Assembly: GCF_000378765.1 (NCBI RefSeq)
Contig: NZ_KB905342.1
Span: 558,001 to 622,000, forward strand
Source of the DNA: Psychroflexus tropicus DSM 15496
GTDB taxonomy: Bacteria; Bacteroidota; Bacteroidia; Flavobacteriales; Flavobacteriaceae
Length of the DNA stretch: 64,000 nucleotides
Direction: 5' to 3'
Shown here piece by piece: positions 17,595 through 25,818 of the stretch (positions are counted from its first letter, which is position 1; each line of letters begins with the position of its first letter). The notes below the pieces were generated by a model. It did not search any database. It worked only from the letters and a program-made list of their open reading frames with translations, and was not told where the DNA came from. The position numbers and the translations under genes were made by a program.

Positions 17595-18520
17595 CCGTTC
17601 AGGAGTTAAGTAGAAAAATAAATAATGACATTCACAACAGAATGTTTCAACCTAATCACTTTAAAGAAGTTTTTGGTGATTATGAAAAGTGCTTTACGTC
17701 TTTAGACTTAATAGAAGATTGTCAAGATGCAATAGATGAATTCAAAGCAATTCCAGAGACTAAAATACCGAACCGTTCTGTTTTAAATATTTATGGCGTT
17801 CTGCAAGCTACATTTTGTCAACAAGATGGTCTATATGGCTTGTACCAAAATATTTCAAGAAAGAAATTCAAAAGTATTAGTGACTTCTTTACCCAATTTG
17901 ACTTTGATAATAAAAACAGAGAAATAAGAAATGATATTGTAGGTCATCCATCTACAAGAAAAGTAAATGGTAAACCAGAATTTTATTTCATTGATAAGGG
18001 ACCAAATTCAAAATATAAATTCAGTTATGCAGGTTATTCGCCAGATTTCGTAGTTAAAAAAGTAGACTTAAAGAAAATTATTGACGAACAAAATAACTTG
18101 GCAAATAACGTATTAATTAAAGTAATTAAAATGATTAACGAAAAGATAAACCAACATAAAGAAAAACATAAAAGCGAAAGTCTTCACTCAATTGTATCTA
18201 CTCTAAACTATTCAATTCAGTTGATTAAAAGGGGCTATTCAGATACGCAAAGAGCATTTCAAGCAGAAGGAAATATTAAAATAGTCACTTCAAAAATGAA
18301 AGAAGTTGAAGAAGAACTAAAAAAAAGGTTCAGAAGCTCAATACCTGAAAGTGTGGAATACACATTAGGCAATATTTATTACATTTTAGAACAGATGGGA
18401 AATTGGTATGAAAACAATGAACTTTTAGGCAAAAAGGATGCTGAAATTTTTATGATAGCATTTGACAAGGAATTTGACGAATTGGGGATTATGCTAAAGG
18501 AAATTGATGAAGAATATTAA
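17591..18520 (+). CDS. HEPN-like protein coupled to the R-M gene
   Basis: 309 aa soluble, largely helical protein not recognised as a named family. Residues 113-119 read RNDIVGH, the R-[NDH]-x4-H active-site pattern of HEPN ribonucleases, followed by PSTR. The C-terminal half has long charged helices (about 165-260). It overlaps the R-M gene by 4 bp (ATGA), so the two are cotranslated. Possible roles: an accessory or abortive-infection RNase guarding the R-M system, or a regulator. The motif alone does not prove nuclease activity. Confidence 0.6.
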   Translation: MTVQELSRKINNDIHNRMFQPNHFKEVFGDYEKCFTSLDLIEDCQDAIDEFKAIPETKIPNRSVLNIYGVLQATFCQQDGLYGLYQNISRKKFKSISDFFTQFDFDNKNREIRNDIVGHPSTRKVNGKPEFYFIDKGPNSKYKFSYAGYSPDFVVKKVDLKKIIDEQNNLANNVLIKVIKMINEKINQHKEKHKSESLHSIVSTLNYSIQLIKRGYSDTQRAFQAEGNIKIVTSKMKEVEEELKKRFRSSIPESVEYTLGNIYYILEQMGNWYENNELLGKKDAEIFMIAFDKEFDELGIMLKEIDEEY

Positions 18521-18548
18521 TAGGTTGAATTATCCCGACGCTAAAAGC

Positions 18549-18607
18549 CATACACATTTGCAATTCGCACCAGCCGACACTCAAGCCAAAAATTGCAAAA
18601 GAGTATG
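18549..18607 (+). other. Two-tier hairpin with ACA/AGA internal loop, copy 2
   Basis: Stem 1: CATAC (18549-18553) with GTATG (18603-18607). Internal loop ACA (18554-18556) opposite AGA (18600-18602). Stem 2: TTTGCAATT (18557-18565) with AATTGCAAA (18591-18599). The loop contains GCCGACAC, and TTTGCCAACGCTGACAGA follows, as at 14321-14383. Bases in both stems differ from copy 1 in a compensating way. Confidence 0.55.
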
Positions 18608-18659
18608 TCTTTGCCAACGCTGACAGACGACCGAAAAAAAAGTACGACCGCACAACAAT

Positions 18660-18767
18660 GGCTATACGTAATGCGGGCGAAAGTGCTGATATGAAAGTAT
18701 TTACATTTGATAAACTAACTGCTAAACGGAAAGTGAAGTGCCTTGAAATCCCGCACTACGCATAGCC
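18660..18767. repeat. Long palindromic spacer GGCTATA...TATAGCC type
   Basis: Arms 18660-18677 (GGCTATACGTAATGCGGG) and 18750-18767 (CCCGCACTACGCATAGCC) pair over 18 bp with two mismatches, enclosing about 72 nt. Spacers of this look occur, from memory, between unrelated genes in other Flavobacteriia. It ends with CCGTTAACCACG 31 bp before the next ATG. No coding potential. Confidence 0.6.
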
Positions 18768-18798
18768 GAACCGTTAACCACGAATCCCAAACTATAAA

Positions 18799-19524
18799 AT
18801 GAAACAAAAATTTTTACTGATTTTGATGATTGGTGTTTTAACCAAAATTTATTCACAAAACCAAAAAATAAATTTTGAATTATCTGCTGGACCAACATTA
18901 TCAGTTCCAAAAACAAGTGAACTATCTAATTCAAATGTGGACGGAAGTCCTGAGATTAAATCCTCAATAAATATCGGTGCATTTATTTTGCCGAGTCTAA
19001 ACTACAAGTTGAGTGAGAAATCTTCTCTTGACTTTGGAATTGGATTTTTTCTGGACAGATTTTCTATCGAAGACAAAATTGGTGTAGTTACGAATAAAGG
19101 AAATCGGAGTATTAGTCAAATCCAGACACCAATAAATTTCAATTTTCATTTTAGTCAAGATAAATCTTATCAATTTGGAATTGGAGGATTTGCTAGCTTT
19201 TTGCTATCTGCGAAAGAAAAGGGAGACACGACAGTAGACTTATCTCAGATTGATATATTTTATCCAAGCGAACCAGATGTTATTCCTAATATGAGTTTTA
19301 ATAATGATCTTAAGGATGATTATAATTCAATAAGTTTTGGTGCGTTCATTCAATTAAAGAAAACTATATCCTTTTCGTCCAATAAACAAGGGTTTATTCT
19401 TCTGAGAATTAATCAATATTTTAATTCTATAAAAAATAATGATTCTGATTTGAACCAATTCTTTGAACTTAATAATGAAAAAGAACCTACAACACTAAAT
19501 TTAGGTATGGGAATCATACTATAA
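18799..19524 (+). CDS. Outer-membrane beta-barrel protein (porin-like)
   Basis: 241 aa with a signal peptide (hydrophobic residues 4-16, cleavage likely after TKIYSQ region) and alternating hydrophobic/polar strands typical of a small beta-barrel, such as FGIGFFLDRFSI and FGIGGFASFLLSA. No catalytic motif. It is a single gene between two palindromic spacers (18660-18767 and 19557-19628), with no partner gene. Confidence 0.65.
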   Translation: MKQKFLLILMIGVLTKIYSQNQKINFELSAGPTLSVPKTSELSNSNVDGSPEIKSSINIGAFILPSLNYKLSEKSSLDFGIGFFLDRFSIEDKIGVVTNKGNRSISQIQTPINFNFHFSQDKSYQFGIGGFASFLLSAKEKGDTTVDLSQIDIFYPSEPDVIPNMSFNNDLKDDYNSISFGAFIQLKKTISFSSNKQGFILLRINQYFNSIKNNDSDLNQFFELNNEKEPTTLNLGMGIIL

Positions 19525-19556
19525 GATATGCTACCACCGTATAAAATCAATTGTTT

Positions 19557-19628
19557 GTTAAAGCCTACCTTACAAGTCCCGATAAGTATTGGGAAGCGGA
19601 CTTTATTTGCTAACATTTCTGCTTTAAC
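19557..19628. repeat. Palindromic spacer with nested inverted repeats
   Basis: Outer arms GTTAAAGC (19557-19564) and GCTTTAAC (19621-19628) are perfect; inner arms AAGTCC (19574-19579) and GGACTT (19598-19603) enclose a further TCCCGATAAGTATTGGGA hairpin. Lies between two unrelated single genes, like the spacers at 13.4, 18.7 and 20.8 kb. Confidence 0.55.
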
Positions 19629-19678
19629 AATCTACCATATATATACATAAACGCAAAATACAATAAATAAACTAACTA

Positions 19679-20776
19679 ATGAAAAGAACAACACTAATCG
19701 GAATCTTAAGCTTTGTGACCCTATGTGGTTGCAATGAAAATAAAAAAGCAGTCGGAGATAATGAATTTGTACTTAAAGGAGAATTGGAGGGAATCGAAAA
19801 TGAGAGTTGGATTTATTTGATGTTAAATGAAAAAATTGAAGATTCTACCAAAATAGAAAATGGTGAATTTTCAATGAAGGGGTATATAGAACACCCAAAG
19901 GAATATAATTTAATGGTTAAGAATAGTCAAAATTATTCAAGGCTTTGGTTAGAATCAGGAGAAATAATGTTTCAAGCAAAAGATGGTGAATTTGATGCTG
20001 CAACTATTTCAGGTTCAGATTCTCAAAAAGAAAGTGAGAAACTTTGGAAACCTATTTGGGAGTATAGAAAAAAAAGAGATAGTCTTTCTAAAATAGTTTA
20101 TAACGATGAAATCAAGGATAGTTTAAAAATTATTGCAAAACCAGAATTGAAGAAGGTTATGCAAAATAGATTAAAAATTGAACGAGAGTTTATTAGAAAT
20201 AACCCTCAATCTTTTGTGAGCGCAAGCACCCTTGACTTATATTCAACTTCGTTTTCAAACAAGACAGTTACAGAGTTATATAATAATTTTGACGAAAATG
20301 TTAAAAATTCAGTTTACGGGAAATCTATAAAGAGATTTTTAGAACTCTACAAAAACCCACAAATTGGAGATCCATATATTGACTTTTCAATGACCAATGA
20401 AAATGACGAGTTGGTTAAATTGTCTGATTTTGATGGGAAACTTATCTTATTGGATTTTTGGGCGTCTTGGTGTCGACCATGTATAGAGGAGTATCCCGCT
20501 CTCAAAAAAGCCTATTCTTCATTTAAAGAAGATGGATTTGAAATTGTTAGCATTTCCCAAGACCAAACCAAAAAAAGATGGCTAAAATCAATTGAGGAAA
20601 ATGAGTTGAATTGGGTCAACCTATGGGAAGAAGAAGGAAGAAAAGCGGATCCGTATTTAATTTATGGTATTAGTGGAATCCCAGATAATTTTTTAATTGA
20701 CAAAAATGGAATTATAGTCGCTCGGAACCTGAGAGGCGAAAATTTAATTCAAAAAGTAAAAGAAGTACTGGAATAA
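19679..20776 (+). CDS. Thioredoxin-like (TlpA) lipoprotein with DUF4369-type N-terminus
   Basis: 365 aa. A lipoprotein signal ends at VTLCGC (residues 14-19). Residues 30-110 resemble the DUF4369 beta domain found in front of many Bacteroidota thioredoxin-like proteins. The C-terminal 130 residues form an AhpC/TSA-TlpA thioredoxin fold with the redox motif WASWCRPC and the cis-proline region GISGIPDNFLID. Probably a periplasmic thiol-disulfide reductant. Single gene between palindromic spacers. Confidence 0.85.
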   Translation: MKRTTLIGILSFVTLCGCNENKKAVGDNEFVLKGELEGIENESWIYLMLNEKIEDSTKIENGEFSMKGYIEHPKEYNLMVKNSQNYSRLWLESGEIMFQAKDGEFDAATISGSDSQKESEKLWKPIWEYRKKRDSLSKIVYNDEIKDSLKIIAKPELKKVMQNRLKIEREFIRNNPQSFVSASTLDLYSTSFSNKTVTELYNNFDENVKNSVYGKSIKRFLELYKNPQIGDPYIDFSMTNENDELVKLSDFDGKLILLDFWASWCRPCIEEYPALKKAYSSFKEDGFEIVSISQDQTKKRWLKSIEENELNWVNLWEEEGRKADPYLIYGISGIPDNFLIDKNGIIVARNLRGENLIQKVKEVLE

Positions 20777-20924
20777 CTCTAATTTCTATTAATACCTATA
20801 AGTAATGCCCTACTGGAGAGTGCGAAAAGCCAAATCGCCGTGCAACCTTTAAAAACTAGAAAAAAAAATCATAATTCTTTTATTATTAATTTCACTGATG
20901 TGTTGCAAAAATTCTAAAAACACG
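20777..20924 (+). other. Spacer with remnant lipoprotein leader
   Basis: Bases 20795-20840 contain CTATAAGTAATGCCC and other scraps resembling the GGCTATA-type palindrome. From about 20861 a frame without a normal start reads EKKIIILLLLISLMCC, a typical lipoprotein leader, and runs in frame into the ATG at 20925. It looks like the decayed head of another lipoprotein gene joined to the next one. Confidence 0.4.
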
Positions 20925-21404
20925 ATGAGAACAAGCATTTTAGTATTCTTACTAGCTTTAAGCTATGCTTGTAGTGGACAAAACAATCTTGAACTGATTG
21001 AAAGTACTATATCAACACTTAAGACTAAATCTGCAAATCACGACGGAGTTGTTTTGAATACGTATTCCATTCGAGACCTCGACCATGACGGCATTTATGA
21101 GATTATTGAGACAAGTAATCGAATAGAATCAACTGCTATTGGGTTTCTTAATAGTGAATTATCAAATGCATTTGACTATCATAAACTATATGTCTTGGCT
21201 GAAAATAGATATTCAGAGTCGGAATCCGATTTAGGATATTTTCTACAAAATAAAATCCCGGAATATGAACTTTGGAAGCGATTGATTTTAAGTCCTGAAA
21301 ATTTGAATTCCGATAGTAAAATGTTAGTAAAAGAAAATCAAGAGTATTTTCTAAAAGAAATCAATTGGATTTTGGATACTATCAATGAAAAAAGCAAAAA
21401 ATAA
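20925..21404 (+). CDS. Putative lipoprotein, unknown
   Basis: 159 aa. The ATG at 20925 is preferred because it begins a full signal sequence (MRTSILVFLLALSYAC); an in-frame ATG at 20898 would put a second, partial leader in front. The mature part contains DLDHDGIYEII, a calcium-loop or FG-GAP-like DxDxDG pattern at about residues 46-56. No family recognised. Downstream comes another small lipoprotein gene. Confidence 0.55.
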   Translation: MRTSILVFLLALSYACSGQNNLELIESTISTLKTKSANHDGVVLNTYSIRDLDHDGIYEIIETSNRIESTAIGFLNSELSNAFDYHKLYVLAENRYSESESDLGYFLQNKIPEYELWKRLILSPENLNSDSKMLVKENQEYFLKEINWILDTINEKSKK

Positions 21405-21495
21405 TTAATCATCAAATACCATATATAGTCATTACTTTTTATTTTTTAGTCAGCATAACTAATCGTATCAAAAACTCTAACCAAACAATCAACTT

Positions 21496-21636
21496 ATGAC
21501 ACCTAAACACCTCCTCGCTGCTTTACTATTTGTCACCACCCTCACTTTTACAGCTTGTACCGAAGACGATGGGCCGTGTACAGAAACCGTTTGTCCCGAT
21601 GGCTTTAATAACTGCTTTGAGCAACCTTGTAGTTAG
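21496..21636 (+). CDS. Tiny cysteine-rich lipoprotein
   Basis: 46 aa, too short for usual ORF filters. It starts MTPKHLLAALLFVTT and has a lipobox ending FTAC at residue 21, leaving only 25 mature residues with four more cysteines (CTETVCPDGFNNCFEQPC). The spacing suggests a knottin-like or metal-binding tail. It ends 11 bp before the next ATG on the same strand, so the two may be cotranscribed. Confidence 0.6.
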   Translation: MTPKHLLAALLFVTTLTFTACTEDDGPCTETVCPDGFNNCFEQPCS

Positions 21637-21647
21637 TATGTAAGACG

Positions 21648-22295
21648 ATGCCTCAATCTTATTTATACAAAGACTTTACTCGTAAAGCTGATGCAGAACT
21701 CAATCAAATTCTCATCGATAAGCACAAGTATACCAAAGAAGCGATTAGCACCGCTAAATTGGTTTTAGATAAACGTGTTTCTAGCCTGCCAAACAAAGAA
21801 CAGAATTCTGTTGTGATGACAGAAGAATCATCTAAACAGACGAAGCAAAACGAAACCAGCTCCTTTTATTTTCAACAAACCGCTCCAGATGACATCCTGG
21901 AGAATAAAGAAGAAACGGCGATAGACCCTGATGCTCCAAGCTTATATTCAAAACGGGTTATACTCAGCTTTGCTGTACTTTTTTCTTCCATTTTTGGAGC
22001 AGTCTTGTTGATGTCCAATCTTAAACGAATGCAGGAGCAAAAAGCAAGGCTTCAGGTTTTGGTGTTTGGATTAATATATTTTGGACTTACACTATTCCTT
22101 GTCAATACCGTGGAGATATTCAGCAGATTTGTAATAGGTCTGAATATTATTGGGGCCATAATTTTGAATGAATACTTCTGGAATCAATATATAGGTAAAG
22201 ACTTTAAACATTTTAAACCAAGCTGGGTTCTGCCTGCAATCATTTCTGTACTCATTTGTACTCCTATAATCATAGGAATGTTTTTCTTAGAATAA
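21648..22295 (+). CDS. Membrane protein, unknown
   Basis: 215 aa. The first 45 residues (LYKDFTRKADAELNQILIDKHKY) are a soluble helical segment of the kind seen at the N-terminus of several Bacteroidota membrane proteins. A low-complexity polar linker follows, then four hydrophobic helices from about residue 100 to the end. No function can be assigned. Probably cotranscribed with the tiny lipoprotein 11 bp upstream. Confidence 0.6.
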   Translation: MPQSYLYKDFTRKADAELNQILIDKHKYTKEAISTAKLVLDKRVSSLPNKEQNSVVMTEESSKQTKQNETSSFYFQQTAPDDILENKEETAIDPDAPSLYSKRVILSFAVLFSSIFGAVLLMSNLKRMQEQKARLQVLVFGLIYFGLTLFLVNTVEIFSRFVIGLNIIGAIILNEYFWNQYIGKDFKHFKPSWVLPAIISVLICTPIIIGMFFLE

Positions 22296-22355
22296 AATAA
22301 ATCAATACACTATCGATTTAAAATGTCTAAGACTTTTAGTGTTACCTCAAAAATT

Positions 22356-22363
22356 TATATTTG
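22356..22363 (+). promoter_or_regulatory. -7 box TATATTTG before 22410 gene
   Basis: Perfect TAnnTTTG match 46 bp before the ATG at 22410. No convincing TTG lies 17-20 bp upstream. Consensus match only. Confidence 0.4.
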
Positions 22364-22409
22364 CCATAATAAATGAGTTATAAGCTTCTTTTGATTCAGC
22401 CCCTCATCA

Positions 22410-23087
22410 ATGACACATAGGTTTTACAGCAAGACTCCAAAAGAACAAAACCGCTTTCAGCTTTTTCTTGGCCTGGTCACCTTAGCCCTCATAGCTGCAG
22501 CTGTCGGCCTTGCTTTTTACACAGGGATTTACCTCATTGCCATCTTTAGCTTCATCATTACTCTATCTATCGTTGCTCCTTTTTTTGATATGCCCTCTAT
22601 CAAAAAGAGCGGGAAAATGACTTATTATTCGGCCCTATTTATTGCCGAAAACCCTAAAAATGGAGTGATTACTATTCATGGGGGTACTTTGTTTGACTAT
22701 TATTTTGTTCTCGACAGGCAGTCTAGTGGCCGGCAAAGAACAGCAATCATCATTCAGCAATACCTCGAAGGCCTCTTGTCTTTAATTGAAGAACAGGCCA
22801 CGAATAAAGACCTCATTGTACGAGGCACTAGCTACATCCTAAACCAACGAACAGCAGAAAAATTAGGCTTTACTCAGGTTAAAGCAGATGGTCTACAGTA
22901 CATGCTTCTTATTTATAATTACTTCAATCTTTTGCTCTCTAATTCAATGGCTAAAAACAAACTCGCCTTTCCCAGGCTAAACAATTCCAAAACCTTTGAA
23001 GCGGAAGTAAGTCAGCTGCTGGAAAGAAAGGAGTATATTGAAAGCTTAAACTGTTCCCTAAAAGCTTCTATTACTAAGGAGGTATAA
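22410..23087 (+). CDS. Membrane-anchored protein, unknown
   Basis: 225 aa. Two hydrophobic helices at about residues 19-37 and 40-60, then a soluble domain of about 160 residues containing VITIHGGTLFDYYFVLD and RGTSYILNQRTAEKLGF. The second half is reminiscent of a small globular regulatory domain but matches no family I recognise. A terminator follows at 23168-23197. Confidence 0.55.
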   Translation: MTHRFYSKTPKEQNRFQLFLGLVTLALIAAAVGLAFYTGIYLIAIFSFIITLSIVAPFFDMPSIKKSGKMTYYSALFIAENPKNGVITIHGGTLFDYYFVLDRQSSGRQRTAIIIQQYLEGLLSLIEEQATNKDLIVRGTSYILNQRTAEKLGFTQVKADGLQYMLLIYNYFNLLLSNSMAKNKLAFPRLNNSKTFEAEVSQLLERKEYIESLNCSLKASITKEV

Positions 23088-23167
23088 CCATGAAACTGCT
23101 TACTAAGAAAACTTCAGTCTCATAAATTGCACTCATCAGTTCTAATAATTGATATCATTGTTTACCT

Positions 23168-23197
23168 AAAAACGGCTGGAGTAATCTGGCCGTTTTT
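23168..23197 (+). terminator. Rho-independent terminator
   Basis: Stem AAAAACGGC (23168-23176) with GCCGTTTTT (23189-23197), 12-nt loop, followed by TTT. Ends the 22410 transcription unit. Confidence 0.8.
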
Positions 23198-23301
23198 TTA
23201 TACTTTCTTGTTTAAGAGATTCTCAATTTAATTTCAAAAAAAAGCTAATGAAAGTGAATATGATTTATATTTATAAAACAGAATCACTTCAAAAATCGAA
23301 C

Positions 23302-23766
23302 ATGAAAACACTCAAAATTAGCCTTGTTTTATCCGTCTTTCTTTTACTCACCTCCTGTGGGTTAAAACCTATCCCCTCTGCGTATAATTATACCAAGACA
23401 AGTATGCAAAACATAAAGCCGGATGACTTAGGGGAAGGCAGTGTGCTTATTTATAATGGAGCTGATCTTCTGCATAAAATGGACAATACCGCGCGCTTAA
23501 ACGTCTGGATTGATGATAAGCCTTTGGGACAGTTAGGTCCCAGTGAATACCTTATCATTGACCTGGAAGAGGGGAAACATTATTTCGAAGTCCTACATAA
23601 AGATGTAGTGAATATGAGAAGTAATCATAATGTGGAGATCACCGAGTCGACTAAAATTATAAAAATTAAGCCTAATTTGACTTCAAATACGCTAGAGGTT
23701 ACCAATGTGATGCCGAAAAATTTTGATAAGTTCAGATACGTTCCTCAAAGAACTACTCAGCAATAA
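23302..23766 (+). CDS. Lipoprotein with DUF2846/PEGA-like fold
   Basis: 154 aa from the ATG at 23302, chosen because it begins a proper lipoprotein signal (LLLTSCG at residues 13-19); the in-frame ATG at 23248 would add 18 non-signal residues. The mature domain has the pattern LNVWIDDKPLGQLGPSEYL and EEGKHYFEV, like DUF2846/PEGA-type beta sandwiches of envelope lipoproteins. Function unknown. Separated from the convergent FAS1 gene by a bidirectional terminator. Confidence 0.65.
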   Translation: MKTLKISLVLSVFLLLTSCGLKPIPSAYNYTKTSMQNIKPDDLGEGSVLIYNGADLLHKMDNTARLNVWIDDKPLGQLGPSEYLIIDLEEGKHYFEVLHKDVVNMRSNHNVEITESTKIIKIKPNLTSNTLEVTNVMPKNFDKFRYVPQRTTQQ

Positions 23767-23801
23767 GTCATCTATCAAGGGCTAAGCGTTTAGCATAAAA
23801 A

Positions 23802-23828
23802 AAACTGCGATGAGTAACATCGCAGTTT
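23802..23828. terminator. Bidirectional terminator
   Basis: Perfect 11-bp stem AAACTGCGATG (23802-23812) with CATCGCAGTTT (23818-23828), loop AGTAA, A-run on the left and T-rich on the right. It serves both the lipoprotein gene and the convergent FAS1 gene. Confidence 0.8.
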
Positions 23829-23856
23829 GTTTGAACTAAAAAATAAACAAAACCAA

Positions 23857-24849
23857 TTATAAGTTAGGGAGCAACACCTGATCAATCACGTGAATCACTC
23901 CATTTACAGCCTGTACATCGGGAATGCCCATGTTAGCAGGATTTTCATTTCCTACCCCTTGAACTGTCAATACACCATTGGTATAGGCTCCTAATGTAAG
24001 TGGATCGCCTCCTAAAGGGGTGATCGTCCCCTGAGATAATTCTGAGGTGAACTGTCCACCATTGGCTACCACATGATTAAGAAGTACAGCTTGAACCGTT
24101 TCCTTTGGTAATTGTCTGATGTCTGCTGGCTCTTCAAACGTAAGCCCTAAGGCAGCACCGAGGTTAATGAAAGCCTGGTCTGTAGGAGCAAACACTGTAA
24201 AAGAAGGACTGCCTTCAGAAGCGGTGAGCGCTTCGGCTAATTCTGCATAAAGTACTGCCTCTACCAAAAAGGTCAATTCAGGATTGACAAACACGTTGGA
24301 ATTTTGAAGGGCTAAAGCTGACTGAACAATATCTCCACCTGTGGCGATCATCACTTTGTCAATAACGTGTACTGTGCCGTTGCTGGCATCGATATCTGTA
24401 GCTAATATTTTTGAACCATTGATGAATAATTCACCATCCCGCTCAATAAATCGTCTGTTCACTCCAAGTAAGGAAGCAGCAGATCCTCCTGCTTCAATAT
24501 TAGAAGACAGTAAATCCCCATTAGAGGTGTGATACAATAGAGTACTGGTTAAGAAATCATCCTGTAAGACTCCTAAAGTTTCTTCATTGAGGCCTAACCT
24601 GTCAAAAGCACTATTGGTAGGAGCAAACACTGTATAGCTTCCAGAAGGATCGTTGGGATTGGAGTTACTCAAGGTCACTGCTAATCCACCTTGAACCGCT
24701 GCAGCTTCTAGTGTACTAAAATCAGAATTTGATACAGCAATATTGGCGATAGATGGGGTTTCATCTTCGTAGTTGGATTCGTTTTCGCAACTTGATATTC
24801 CTAAGGCTAAAACCATTAGGAAAGTGATTTTTAATAGTTGTGTTTTCAT
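23857..24849 (-). CDS. Lipoprotein with two fasciclin (FAS1) domains
   Basis: 330 aa from the ATG at 24849, which begins a lipoprotein signal ending GISSC; a longer in-frame start at 24924 would run into the upstream gene. Two FAS1 domains follow (about residues 45-175 and 185-325), each with the motifs TVFAPTNSAF or TVFAPTDQAF near the start and NGTVHVIDKV or NGVIHVIDQV at the end. FAS1 proteins mediate adhesion or matrix binding at the cell surface. It follows the barrel protein gene by 13 bp on the same strand. Confidence 0.9.
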   Translation of the reverse strand: MKTQLLKITFLMVLALGISSCENESNYEDETPSIANIAVSNSDFSTLEAAAVQGGLAVTLSNSNPNDPSGSYTVFAPTNSAFDRLGLNEETLGVLQDDFLTSTLLYHTSNGDLLSSNIEAGGSAASLLGVNRRFIERDGELFINGSKILATDIDASNGTVHVIDKVMIATGGDIVQSALALQNSNVFVNPELTFLVEAVLYAELAEALTASEGSPSFTVFAPTDQAFINLGAALGLTFEEPADIRQLPKETVQAVLLNHVVANGGQFTSELSQGTITPLGGDPLTLGAYTNGVLTVQGVGNENPANMGIPDVQAVNGVIHVIDQVLLPNL

Positions 24850-24862
24850 GATTTGATATGTT

Positions 24863-25735
24863 TTAAAATGAATAAGTAAGTCCTGCTGAGTAACCGGTAG
24901 CTTTACCGATATTTCGTCCAGCAAGTATTTGTCCTACACCTACCGAAGCACCAAGCTTATCGGCAAAAGGAACGTAAATATTGGCGCCAAGAATCGTATA
25001 ACTGACTTCTGCAGCTGGGAAAAAACCTGTAAAGCCTTCACCTAGAATATCGACACCAGAAGTTGATTTTTGAGAACCTAAATAGACATCTCCATAGATG
25101 TTTTCTCCGGCGTAGCCTACTTTCAATTGAGAGAGTAGAGCATTAGGTACGTCGTTATTACGGATACTATAACCGAATTGTCCAGTTGCAAAAAGGCCAT
25201 TCTGTAACTTGTAAGTGGCTATACCAATCGTATTGAACCTTGTCGACCCATTCCCGATAGCCAGGATGGATTGTAGTCCCTCGTCCACTTCATAATCAGA
25301 TAATGGAGTTTCAATTCCTACAGAACCGATCAAGTCTAAATTTCCTGTTCCTAACTCCAAGCTCGTGACCAAATATTTTAAGTGAATACCCAGATCTTGT
25401 AGGCCGTTTCTTGAATTTTCAAAACCGGTTTCATCCAAAACCGCCTGAGAGGCTTCTCCTTCAGCATCTATATAAGGGATACTAAGAGTCACATTAAAAC
25501 GGTCTGATAAACCAACCTCCGTATACAAATTGAAACTTGAAAGGGACTTTTCATTAAAGACAGGAACTCCATCTATTTCTGAAGGGACTAGCAGTACCTT
25601 GTCGAAACTTTCGTAATTGTAGGATAAGGATACGGCACCTTCTCCTGAGTTTTGCATAAATCCAGAAACTGGACTTTGCGCAGTGACATGTAATGAGAAC
25701 ATTCCAAGCGCAAGTAAAATGATTTTTGTTTTCAT
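24863..25735 (-). CDS. Outer-membrane beta-barrel protein
   Basis: 290 aa with signal peptide (cleavage near HVTAQ) and repeated amphipathic strands ending in the aromatic residue F (LTYSF), the usual outer-membrane insertion signal. Resembles short transporter-like or MetA-pathway-type barrels but no precise family is recognised. First gene of a two-gene unit with the FAS1 lipoprotein, 13 bp apart, so barrel and adhesin may act together on the surface. Confidence 0.7.
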   Translation of the reverse strand: MKTKIILLALGMFSLHVTAQSPVSGFMQNSGEGAVSLSYNYESFDKVLLVPSEIDGVPVFNEKSLSSFNLYTEVGLSDRFNVTLSIPYIDAEGEASQAVLDETGFENSRNGLQDLGIHLKYLVTSLELGTGNLDLIGSVGIETPLSDYEVDEGLQSILAIGNGSTRFNTIGIATYKLQNGLFATGQFGYSIRNNDVPNALLSQLKVGYAGENIYGDVYLGSQKSTSGVDILGEGFTGFFPAAEVSYTILGANIYVPFADKLGASVGVGQILAGRNIGKATGYSAGLTYSF

Positions 25736-25818
25736 GATATATATTTTACTGTAGTTACGAGGTTTTTATGCTTTGGGTTCAACAACCACATATAAATTTT
25801 TTTCGTAGGTATTTAAAA

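Noticed and set aside
13377..20924. Calling the spacers integron attC sites
   Set aside because: Core words fit only loosely (for example GTTAACC) and no integron integrase is present; described instead as cassette-like palindromes.
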